From Cyclostephanos tholiformis (lineage: Eukaryota > Bacillariophyta > Thalassiosirophyceae > Thalassiosirales > Thalassiosiraceae): a stretch of 20,425 nucleotides of DNA. The stretch is from the NCBI GenBank assembly GCA_036939975.1, contig JALLPB010000836.1, forward strand, positions 1 through 20,425, given 5' to 3'. The notes under the pieces were generated by a model. It was not told where the DNA came from. It was given only the letters and a program-made list of their open reading frames with translations, and made no database searches. A program made the translations under genes and the position numbers. Below, piece by piece: positions 9,249 to 19,100 of the stretch. Position 1 is the first letter of the stretch; the number at the start of each line of letters is the position of its first letter.

Positions 9249-10188
9249 CTCTCTCTTTCTCTCGCTCGCGCTCTCTTTGATGTGCATACCTCGTCGACGA
9301 AAACGTCATTCGACGAAAGACTCATGCACGGTATCATCCTCCGCCAATTGCACCCCAATGAGGGGGTACATGACGGCGTGGCTACCGAGTAGCTCCTCGA
9401 ATGCCGACGCCGCTAATGATGCGGCATCACGAATCGAGGCGGAGCTATTAACCTACATCGAGGATGGGATGAGGTCTGACTCGTTCACGACCGACGAGGT
9501 CATCAAGGTCGTGTACGTCGGCGAGCGTACCGCGAACGCCCCTTCGCCGAGCGGAGGAAACGACGACTACTCCGACGTCGATGCCGTGGTCGAGAGCGCC
9601 AACATGGAAACGAAGGACAACAATGACGATGGCAGTAACGGCCGTCGACTCGTGGCCGGTGGTGTTACGTTGTTTGTATTGGCAATCGTCCTCGCCGCCC
9701 TCCTCGTCATGTACAATCGTCGACGCAAGCGAAGGCATTACAGCGACGGACCCAAGTCGGAAGACGCGTCGAAATCGATCCCGCCGCCGCTCGTCGATGG
9801 TGGCGTCGCGTCGCGCGATCCCGACGACGTCCAATTACTGCCATCCAATGACAAGCTGGACATGAGGAGCGTGCACTCCGAGGATTATGAAAGTTCGACG
9901 GATACGGAGAACTATTCCAATCGCGACGATTATTACGACGAAAGCGCGACCGAAGGCGAGGACGACGAGTGGACCAGGAAGTACGGCGCCATATACGGCG
10001 GGGACATGAAATGCGATGCGGGAACGACCAGGACGGACACGATTAGGCGTAGCCCGACCGAGGATTACAGCGACGATAAAGCCATCGCGGGGGGGACGAG
10101 ATACCGCGGCGACGGCAGGACGTCCCGATCGAGCGACCTGGCGGCGATGGGCATGGCGTCGATGCTGGTGACGCAATCGCGGGAGTAA
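8400..10188 (+). CDS. Acidic, Ser-rich single-pass membrane protein with the chitinase-type juxtamembrane domain
   Basis: Two exons, 8400-9105 and 9320-10188, joined in phase 1 (donor GTACGT at 9106; acceptor CGAAAG, the first AG after a long CT tract), 524 aa. The rebuilt segment ...MANA-Y-SCTVSSSANCTP matches the chitinases' [17 protein letters not shown], which supports the splice. Residues 1-155 are Ser/Thr/Asp-rich. Residues ~156-320 are a diverged copy of the chitinase juxtamembrane domain: YDYEL for FDYDL, RRRRRLLRS for TERRLLAG, the CxnCTP pair, and VIKVVYVGER for [11 protein letters not shown] transmembrane helix (~347-368) is followed by YNRRRKRR and an acidic tail with several DDY/EDY motifs, so the N-terminus should face out. 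Oddly, no signal peptide is visible; an in-frame stop lies just upstream (8391-8393). The architecture loosely resembles diatom silicalemma-associated proteins, from memory only and not demonstrated. Confidence 0.8.
9205..9277. repeat. (CT)n tract within intron
   Basis: Nearly pure CT repeat in the 214-bp intron 9106-9319. On the coding strand it forms a very long polypyrimidine tract before the acceptor at 9318-9319. Confidence 0.9.
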
Positions 10189-10239
10189 TTTAATAATCGG
10201 CCGTCGTGGCGATTTTCCGGCCATGGACTAGATTAGTCC

Positions 10240-10272
<33 letters not shown>

Positions 10273-10575
10273 GCGCGACGCGCGATCTCGATGATGTCAA
10301 TGGTGCCTCGAAAGGAAAATGGGAGGAGGGGTTGTTTTCCATTCGACCCCAACATCCAATGATGAGGAACGCGCTTACATCGAGTAGGGTATCTTCAAGT
10401 TTCTTGGATTTTTTTGTTAATGTGAAAGATGGATTTGATTTGGCGTGCCTATCAAAGAGAATGTATTAATAAGTTTAAGATGTAATTCTGAGCAATCTAT
10501 GTGTTACATATATGAGTAAACGATCATATGATAAACCTCCCGTCCACGACGAATTCCTTTTAGTCTAGTTGAAAT
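10189..10575. other. Convergent 3' region between the 8400 gene and the GH18 gene
   Basis: Holds both 3' UTRs. A G29 run is at 10242-10270. Near 10510-10575 there is sequence similar to the region just downstream of the GH19 stop (AGTAAACGATCA; ACGACGAATTC), so the duplication of the chitinase 3' ends reaches the UTR. Confidence 0.5.
10242..10270. repeat. Poly-G run (29)
   Basis: Uninterrupted guanines 54 bp after the stop of the 8400 gene. Length accuracy and even presence may depend on assembly. Confidence 0.8.
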
Positions 10576-13500
10576 CTAATCTCGACTACTCCGGCTGTCA
10601 AGTAATTTGCGTTGCGCAGCACGGGCTCTGGCTTGATCCAATCTCTGTTGTCGCTCCTCACTCGCGTAAAATCGATTCCTTCTGGGGGTATCAATAGATT
10701 CGTTGTATCTGGCGGGGATGCTTTCGACGTGTGAGTGTCGATTGTAGGAACTCTCATAACCCACACCTCTATCTGCACGGGTTCTGGCTTGTTCCATTCT
10801 CTGTTGTCGCTCCTCGCTTGCGTAGAATGGATTCCTTCCGGGGATATCAATCGATTCGTTGTATCTGGTGGGGATGCTATCGACGTACGAGTGTTGATTG
10901 TAGGAACTATAATACCCCACATCTCCATACCTGACGAAGATCTTATCTTCGGTATCATTGACGCGATCGCCGTCACTAATATCTCCAGTCCATTCGCTGT
11001 AATCTCTGGAATCACAAGAATCGCTTCCTTTCTCATATGATGAGTGTGAGTCCTCCTCCTCTTCCATTCTAAATGGCGAACCTTTATCCTGTCGACCGAC
11101 AGGGATCTTTTCTTTGGTATCATTGATGCGATAGCCCTCACTAGTATCTCCAGTCCATTCGCTGGGATCACTAGAATCGTTGGAATCGCCGTAAACTCTG
11201 GAAATGCGGTAATCATTTCCTTCCTCATATGATAAATGTGAGTCCTCCTCCTCTCCCATTCTAAACGGTGATCCTTCATTCTGCCGACCCGTTGACGTAG
11301 CTTTCTCGTGCCGATGCATTGGGTAACCCGTCCGTGAGGTCCGCCGTGTTCGATAGAAACCCGATTCACTTCCATCCCGATATGTATCCTCACCGCTCAG
11401 ATTACGATTCTGAGGGGGCATGTGAGGTCTGCGTTGTTGCCCTGCGAGATAATCGTCACTTTCTGGTGCCATGTTCGACCAGCCGGAGGTGCGGCGGGTA
11501 CGCGAGACATTCCTGTTGAATTTGCCAAATGCCACCTCCTCATCCCTTCCGTATCTATCCGTTCTCCTATCCCTCCTAGCCCTTTTGACATGCAAGCATA
11601 GGAGACAAATTAAGAGAAGACAGGCTAAAGAAAGACCAACGACAGCACCTATCAGGTTCTTGTTTGATGCTTTCGTGACATGACCCTGCGCATTATCTGG
11701 CGGCGCTGATGCTCGCGAGAAAGAATTGCTCTCACGGTCTCCTATGTATATTGCCTTGTGCGTTTTCTCTGATTCGTAGAGGCCTGAATCCATGCCTTCT
11801 CGAACAATTGTCTTGAGAGACATCAACGATTGTTCGAGCAATGATGCAGACGTCCCTGGTTTGGCAGATATGGTGAAGCCGCCACTGACAGGAGTGCATA
11901 TGGCAGTATCATCTGACTCAATGTTCACAATGCATCCCGATGCATTTGGATCAGGTATGTCTTGTACATTCGAAGTCAAGCCAATGATGTGTTCAAACCC
12001 AGCCAGTAACCGTCTTTCGGTCACCAAAACAGGATTGCAGCCCATTCTGCCAGTGATGTCAGATAACATCGACTCCTTTACATCTCTCAAAGCTTCTCCT
12101 ACCGATATCTCAATATCATTATAGAGGTCGTAATCAAATGTAACATCAGCGGTTGTATTAGATTCATCACCGTCCATTCCATCGCCGCATACGTATCGTG
12201 CTTCTGCGGGCCCAGATATCTCCTCAGCAGATGGAGAAAATTCCGCGTGAACTTGACTTGCGGATATTTCGGAGAGCATTTGTGGAGATGAAGACGGAAC
12301 AGATTCGGCAATTAAAAGATAAGGAAGGTCAAATGTTGGAGACACGACTGTAGTATACGGTAGAGACTCAGGCCGTTCCGACGAAGTTTCGGCGGGGAGT
12401 GGTCGAGGCGTTGGTCCGGGGGTTTCAGGAAGACCCGTTGTTGGTGGTAGCGACGCTGGCCATTCCGATAAGGTTTCGGCAGCGATCAGTGGAGAAGTCG
12501 GCTCAGAAGTTTCAGAAGAATCAGTTGTTGGTTTTAACGTAGGCCGTGAAGTTTCGGCAGATAATGGCGGAAGCGTCGGCTCAGAAGTTTCAGAAACATC
12601 GGTTGTGATTGGTAGAGATGTTGTCAATAATGCAGTTTCGGAAAGGATCGGTGGGAGCGTTGGCTCAGAAATTTCAGCAACATCATTTAGAAATGGTAAC
12701 GGAGTGACTTGAGTGGGACTCATTGACATAGGCCATGGAGTTGGAATTGGAATTGGCGGTAAAGTTGGAGATGATACTGGCGATAGAGTTGGAGATCCAA
12801 ATAATAAGTCGGGTGGTATGCAATTGTTCATCACACAACACTTTTCTTCAGTCTGGAAGAACACCGTGGCATAAGACGGTGGGGGGACTGCTGTGGTACA
12901 TTTACTGCCCTCGAAATACCACTCCCCTCTATCTGATGTGCTGTCGGGCGTTGGTTCAGACGTTTCATCATTTAGAAATGGTAATGGAGCGACTTGAGTG
13001 GGATTCGTTGACATAGGCCATGGCGTTGGTTCAAAAGTTTCAGGAACATCACTGAGAAATGGTAATTGAGTGACTGGAGTTGGATTCGTTGACATGGGCC
13101 ATGACGTTGGAATTGGAATTGGCGGTGAAGTTGTAGATGTAATTGGCGGAAAAGTTGGGGATGAAAATGTTACGTCCGGTGGTCTGCAATGGTACATTAC
13201 ACAACATTCTTCTGTTGGAGTTGGAGGTGGAATCGGCGGTGGAGTTGAAGATGAAATTGGCGGGGGGGTCGGAGATGACCATGATACGTCCGGTGGTTTA
13301 CAGTAGTACATCGCACAACATTCTTCTTCGGTTTGGAAGAGCATCACAATATTACTTGGTGGGGGGGCTGCTGATGTACATTTATCGACGTCCGCGTACC
13401 ACTCCTCTTTTGTTGTTCCGGTGTTTGTTGGAGACACATCACCTTCATCTCTTGCACTGTACGATGACAAATCACCACAACAAAACGTGGAATCGTTTAG

Positions 13501-15346
13501 CCTGGCATTCATAGCATCTAGGAGGGGTGTAGAACCATCTTCCAAAATGTCACCAGAAATCTCCCAAATGATGAAACCATTGAGTTGATTATCCACAGCG
13601 TAATCAGTTTTTTCACAAATGGCGCGTTCGTCGTCGTAGGAGAGGAAGCCAGTACTTGAGTATGCGTATGCGGTAAAGGTTTGGTTATCCCAGTCTGTTG
13701 TGAATGTGTCTAACTTGGCCAAAATGTTGTAATCTAGAGGGTGCATTTGGAGGGCGAACAAGTCTCCATTAATGACAAGAGGGAGACGAACTCACTTGAC
13801 AAAACATCCGATGGACTTACACTGTGGAGAACCGTCATCGTCGAACCAGGTAGACATATCCGGGGACATACTATGGGACTGTCCGAATCCAGTGAGGTCA
13901 CTGCCGGCAACACTTCGTCCATAAAATGGAAGACCGATATTGCTGCGTCGGAAAAGACAAGGTAAGGAATGTTGTGCGAAGCAAAAATAATGAGTAAATC
14001 CGAAATGAATGTACATTACAATGCTACGAGAACAATATTTACATATTGACTAAAACTTACATTTGATCAGAGCGCCCCCCGCCCTTCTTCCAAATTTCCA
14101 CACACGCATGAACCGACAAATCTGCACTTCCCTTCATATCGTACAAAGGTGCATTGGCACCTGTCGTTTTGTTCCACGCCCTTAATCGCAACAAGAAGAT
14201 GACAACGATAGCGAAGGTCAAACGAATGCGATCAATAAGATAACTGCAAGAAGGTCTCGTCAATCGTTGACCTTAACCCCGCCCATCCTCGACCCCATCC
14301 CCACCCACACTTCGCTCACTAAAGATTGTCTAAACTCACCCGTGAAGATCGTATGACATTAAATTCAGTTCATCCAAGTAATTTACCACCACATCAATCT
14401 GAATGTTATCAATTAGTTCAGGACCACAGGGCAACGCGGCAGTCAATCCATAGGTCCGACCTTTCTCCTGCCCATGAGCATCCAACGCCTTTCTAATTTC
14501 TTCGAGGAATAAACTATAATTTACGGTATCTTCCACAGTGCCGTTGTGATCAACATATCCCGGATACTCCCAGCTATATTTGGCCGATGGTTCGCGGACG
14601 ATTGTTGAGCGAGGGTAGAGTCAGATTAATGATTCGCGCAGTACTCGGATTGATGTGGCGTCGGCCTCGTATTCCTCCAAAGAAAAACTCACTCTATATC
14701 GATCCCATCGAAATCGTACGCCTCGATCAACCTGACGCAATTATTAGCGAAAGCCACTCGCGCCGTCGGATTCGCCGCCAACTTCGGGAAGTTATTGCTC
14801 AGCGTCCACCCGCCGATGGACGGGTACACCTCCACGCCCGCGTCATGAGCCAGCTCTATCAGACCCGTCCCCGGCTTGCGAGCGGCGCAGGCGTTGGGTT
14901 CGGGCGGACCCTTGGGGGTGTCCCAAGAGCAATACTGCTGTGCTCCCTCGGGGGGGTTCCATTCCTGTTCACCGAACAAAACGATGGAATCGGCCCAGCG
15001 ATCGGTGCCCCATATGTCGCCCTCCTCATTAGGCTGGAAGAAGGCAAAGTTGTATCGCGTAACCTTGCTGTGATCGAGCTCGGACGGCTTGGCGAGAGAG
15101 TTGCGGTCGTACCATTGCCTTGCGGAGGAGAAGAAGAGAGAAGTCATATGGGGGTCGTCATGGTCGACGAAGACGGATGAGCGTATTACGTTGGATGGAC
15201 GTGTCAATAGGTGGTCGTGAAACTCACCAGGATGCGTAGTATGCGATAATCGTCTTGCCGTGTGCGTCCTTGCGCTTGGTCCATGCATAAACCGAGGTCG
15301 GGACGAGGACGAGGACGATGGCGGCCGCTGCTAGGGTCCTGCTCAT
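10576..15346 (-). CDS. Membrane-anchored GH18 chitinase
   Basis: Hydrolyses beta-1,4-linked GlcNAc polymers outside the membrane. Six exons (minus order): 15346-15228, 15118-14693, 14573-14340, 14180-14061, 13942-13821, 13733-10576. All junctions keep frame and restore GH18 motifs, giving 1392 aa. Signal peptide 1-21 (hydrophobic AAAAIVLVLV, cleavage after SVYA). The GH18 barrel is ~33-420: AYYASWQWYD, SIGGWTLS, catalytic FDGIDIDWEYPG with D177, D180, D182 and acid E184 (intron 2 splits the D182 codon), LNLMSYDLHGAWN, INIGLPFYGRS, GFIIWEISGD. Then two full WY...CC Cys modules (~450-491, ~610-651) and a partial one (~514-529), a Pro/Thr stalk, a juxtamembrane domain (~852-1005), a transmembrane helix (~1031-1054) and a 338-aa tail. 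Introns are 109, 119, 159, 120... of typical size (118 bp at 13943-14060, 87 bp at 13734-13820). It lies in tandem with the GH19 gene. Confidence 0.93.
10618..10932 (-). repeat. Two tandem tail modules (type B) in the GH18 gene
   Basis: Copies at 10774-10932 (53 codons) and 10618-10773 (52 codons). Shared features are SSYNxHSxVxSIPxRYNESI and FYASEERQQR followed by xQARxRA. The GH19 tail has one diverged copy. Confidence 0.85.
10933..11289 (-). repeat. Two tandem tail modules (type A) in the GH18 gene
   Basis: Copies at 11098-11289 (64 codons) and 10933-11097 (55 codons), each starting GRQxxGSPFRM and ending SEWTGDxSxGxRxNDTxxKI. The GH19 tail has one copy. Confidence 0.85.
11247..12205 (-). 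repeat. Identical duplicated block, copy in the GH18 gene
   Basis: By line-by-line reading this 959-bp stretch matches 16501-17459 (constant offset 5254) without a difference that I can find. It encodes the juxtamembrane domain, transmembrane helix and proximal tail. First mismatches are at 11246/16500 and 12206/17460; beyond them the sequences are homologous but diverged. Confidence 0.9.
12330..12780 (-). repeat. Pro/Thr/Ser-rich stalk repeats in the GH18 gene
   Basis: Degenerate repeats of roughly 25-30 codons built on SETxxPTxPPLxAETS and WPASLPxTT. It is probably an extended, O-glycosylated spacer between the enzyme and the membrane. The same repeat type occurs in the GH19 gene. Confidence 0.75.
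12802..13407 (-). repeat. Cys-rich WY...CC modules in the GH18 gene
   Basis: Module 1 at 13282-13407 (EEWYADVDKCTS ... FQTEEECCAMYYCKPPD), a C-terminal half module at 13168-13215 (TEECCVMYHCRPPD) and module 3 at 12802-12927 (GEWYFEGSKCTT ... FQTEEKCCVMNNCIPPD). Each full copy has W-Y, one Cys, CC and a final Cys before PPD. They resemble small Cys-rich repeats found in many diatom extracellular proteins and may bind carbohydrate; that role is inferred. Confidence 0.75.
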
Positions 15347-16186
15347 GAATGGGTTGTTTGCGCGGTGCTCGAGACTCGTCGTCCAGGCAAGGTTTCGTTG
15401 GCCAAAAAAACCACACCCCTCTTCTCGGTCGAAATCGTCGCGTGTAAGAAGCTTACCTAAGGCCCATGCCTACGATACCCCACCCCACCAGTCGATATCG
15501 TCCTCACTTGTGAGCGTCAAGACGATGGCTACGACTCGACTATTACCTCGCAGCGACGTGTTGTTTGTGGGACGAGGCGGACGTCTGGATAAAGCAGATA
15601 AGCCCTAAAACCCAAGTAGTATGTATGTGCATTAACTTACCATTTAAGGTTATTGTACGAGAGTTTTAACAAAAATACCTAGGTAATAATAATATTATAT
15701 ATGATATCCTCGCATTATTGATATACTTACACAATTTGAGCGAGGGCCTCGCCTCCGCGGCAGCCGATAGGTAAACCGCTATGCAGCGATACACCACCCG
15801 CCCGTCATCGGGGCGAGATGATGTCCTGCCAAAGCCTCCAGCTGCTCACACAGATTGGCTCTGTGATGCTAAGTCATTTTGGCAGTTGGGATCGTTCTCA
15901 TAAAGAAGTCCCGTTCGACTCTTTCATGATGTAGAATGTGCTTACATGCAATGTTCATCCATTCTCTACATGGAAATGTTTGCAAAAGAAGTTCCAGGGC
16001 GTGCCAATCAAAAAAGGGTATTACGCGCGAGTATACTTGCCGTGATGCAAATCTGAGCGATCACTGTGTGACCTGAAGTAAACGATCAATAAAAGTCTAC
16101 ATTCTTTACGACGAATTCGGTAACAACTCAGACATGGATTCCTATAGAAGTCTAGTAGAAATCTTATGTCGACTACTCCGGCGGTT
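15347..16186. other. Spacer between the tandem chitinase genes
   Basis: Upstream region of the GH18 gene and downstream region of the GH19 gene (both minus strand). No coding exon is recognised. Around 16070-16186, just past the GH19 stop, sequence resembles the GH18 terminal codons and 3' UTR (CCGGAGTAGTCGA; AGTCTAGT; ACGACGAATTC; AGTAAACGATCA). Confidence 0.5.
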
Positions 16187-19100
16187 TCAAAGGCCAAGTG
16201 ATTTGCGTTGGGCAGCTCGGGCTCTGGCGTGTTCCAATCTCTTTTGTCGTTCTTCCCTTGCGTATAATGGATTGCTCCTGGGCGTATCTATCGATTCGTT
16301 GAATTCGGTGGGGGTTCTTTCGACATATGATTTTCGCTCATCGTTGTTGAGGGTATTATCGCACACACCTCCATCTCTGAAAGGGATCTTTTCTTCGGTA
16401 TCATTGACGCGATGGCACTCACTAGTATCTCCAGTCAATGCGCTCGGGTCACCAGAGTCGCTGGAATCGCTTCCTTCCTCCAACGAAACTTGTGAGACCG
16501 CCTCCTCTCCCATTCTAAACGGTGATCCTTCATTCTGCCGACCCGTTGACGTAGCTTTCTCGTGCCGATGCATTGGGTAACCCGTCCGTGAGGTCCGCCG
16601 TGTTCGATAGAAACCCGATTCACTTCCATCCCGATATGTATCCTCACCGCTCAGATTACGATTCTGAGGGGGCATGTGAGGTCTGCGTTGTTGCCCTGCG
16701 AGATAATCGTCACTTTCTGGTGCCATGTTCGACCAGCCGGAGGTGCGGCGGGTACGCGAGACATTCCTGTTGAATTTGCCAAATGCCACCTCCTCATCCC
16801 TTCCGTATCTATCCGTTCTCCTATCCCTCCTAGCCCTTTTGACATGCAAGCATAGGAGACAAATTAAGAGAAGACAGGCTAAAGAAAGACCAACGACAGC
16901 ACCTATCAGGTTCTTGTTTGATGCTTTCGTGACATGACCCTGCGCATTATCTGGCGGCGCTGATGCTCGCGAGAAAGAATTGCTCTCACGGTCTCCTATG
17001 TATATTGCCTTGTGCGTTTTCTCTGATTCGTAGAGGCCTGAATCCATGCCTTCTCGAACAATTGTCTTGAGAGACATCAACGATTGTTCGAGCAATGATG
17101 CAGACGTCCCTGGTTTGGCAGATATGGTGAAGCCGCCACTGACAGGAGTGCATATGGCAGTATCATCTGACTCAATGTTCACAATGCATCCCGATGCATT
17201 TGGATCAGGTATGTCTTGTACATTCGAAGTCAAGCCAATGATGTGTTCAAACCCAGCCAGTAACCGTCTTTCGGTCACCAAAACAGGATTGCAGCCCATT
17301 CTGCCAGTGATGTCAGATAACATCGACTCCTTTACATCTCTCAAAGCTTCTCCTACCGATATCTCAATATCATTATAGAGGTCGTAATCAAATGTAACAT
17401 CAGCGGTTGTATTAGATTCATCACCGTCCATTCCATCGCCGCATACGTATCGTGCTTCTTCGGGCCCAGATATCTCCTCAGCAGATGGCGAAAATTCCGC
17501 TTGCGCTTGATTTTCGGATGTTCCGGCGACAACTTGTGGAGATGAAGACGGAGCGGATTCGGCAATTAAAAGATAAGGAAGATCAGTTGTTAATGATAGA
17601 GAGGCAGGCCGTTCCGGCGAAGTTTCGGCAGGGAGCGGTGGAGGCGTCGGACCGGGAGTTTCAGATACATCAGTTGTAAGTGGTAAAGACGTAGGCCAAT
17701 TTAACGATGTTTCGGCAGGGAGCGGTGAAGGCGTAGGTTCAGAAGTTTCAGTGTTTGGAAACGGTAATGAAGAGGCAGGCGGTTCCGACGACGTTTCGGC
17801 GTGGAGCGGTGGAGGCGTCGGTCCGGGAGTTTCAAAAACACCAATTGTTGATGGTAGATACGCAGGCCATTCCGACGAAGTTTCGACAAAGAGCGGTGGA
17901 GGCGTCGGGCCGGGAGTTCCAGATACATCAGTTATAAGTTGTGAAGGCGTAGGCCAATCCAACGAAGTTTCGACAGGGAGCGGTGAAGGCGTGGGTTCAG
18001 AAGTGTCAGTGTTTGGAAACGGCAATGCAGTTTCGGGAGGGAGCGGCGAAGGCGTAGTAGGTGTAGGTTCGGGAGTTTCAGAAAGAATGTTTAGACCTGA
18101 TCGTGTCCCAGAAATTAGATTACCACATTGGAGGCGAGAGCAAATGAAAAAATGGCGAGACATGAATTCGTTTTTTTTTTTTTTTTTGCTTACCATCATC
18201 CTGCGCCGTAGTTGCCGTTGACTCGGGTACAATATCCACAAACGCAAACTTCATCTCGTCTATGATTCGATGGAAGTTATCCGCCCTTTCCGGACCTCCG
18301 TCGAGATCGCCGGTCCCACAGGGCGGATTATGACACCCCCTATTGACTATTCCGGACACGGCGTTGATGAATTCATCCCCCAACATGCCGCCATCCACGT
18401 AGACGCGTAGCTCGTCGATGTAATTCCAGCCGCCCTCGTCGTACGATTGGACCGCATTGATCCAGTAGAAGAATCCGGCGATCCACTTCAACTCGGAATG
18501 CTCCTGACTGGAGCATATCACCTCGGGATCCTCGCAGAAGTCGATGTCCGGATACCTCGACTCCCGTCCGTCGTCCGCGGCTCGCTTGCCGAGGAAGTAA
18601 TTGAGCTTGCCGAAATTGCATATCCCCGACGTCTGTATGACCCCGCGTCCCCACCAGCAACATCCCTCGACGTCGGTACGTCCGGCGCCGTTGGGGTACG
18701 GCACGTCGTTATTCGCCCCCCCCCCCAGCTGTCCGTCGTACTCGTCGCAAGTCTTGGGCGGGTCCGCCCAAACGTCATCGCAGACGTGGTTGTAATCCCA
18801 ATATCCGGTCTGGGGATACAGCGACCTGGGACCGCATTTCAACGGACCCGGCGCGCCCCACCACCTCGCGTTCGTGACCGCCGTGATGGTCATATCGGCA
18901 TCCACCGCGCATTCCATGTGCCTCTCGTCCTCGTCGCAGTGATAATCCTGATAACTCTGCCCGAGCTGTCCGCACGCGTTCGATAATGGGTACATCATTA
19001 GATCGCCGACCCTATCCCACGAGTTCTCGTCGCAAGCGTCGTACCGTATCGTCTCCTTCATCGCCTGGGCCAGGAATGCCGCGACGTTGATCAGGCCGTA

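Noticed and set aside
11319..12124. Plus-strand frames of 66, 70 and 110 codons, each present twice (again at 16573-17378)
   Set aside because: Their conservation only reflects the identical duplicated block on the coding strand.
13792..13820. Second donor-like GTGAGT (near 13795) extending GH18 exon 5
   Set aside because: It would leave a ~60-bp or shorter intron and insert KSIGCFVK; the GTAAGT donor at 13820 joins to CTCTAG and gives the expected GSPQYYNIL sequence.
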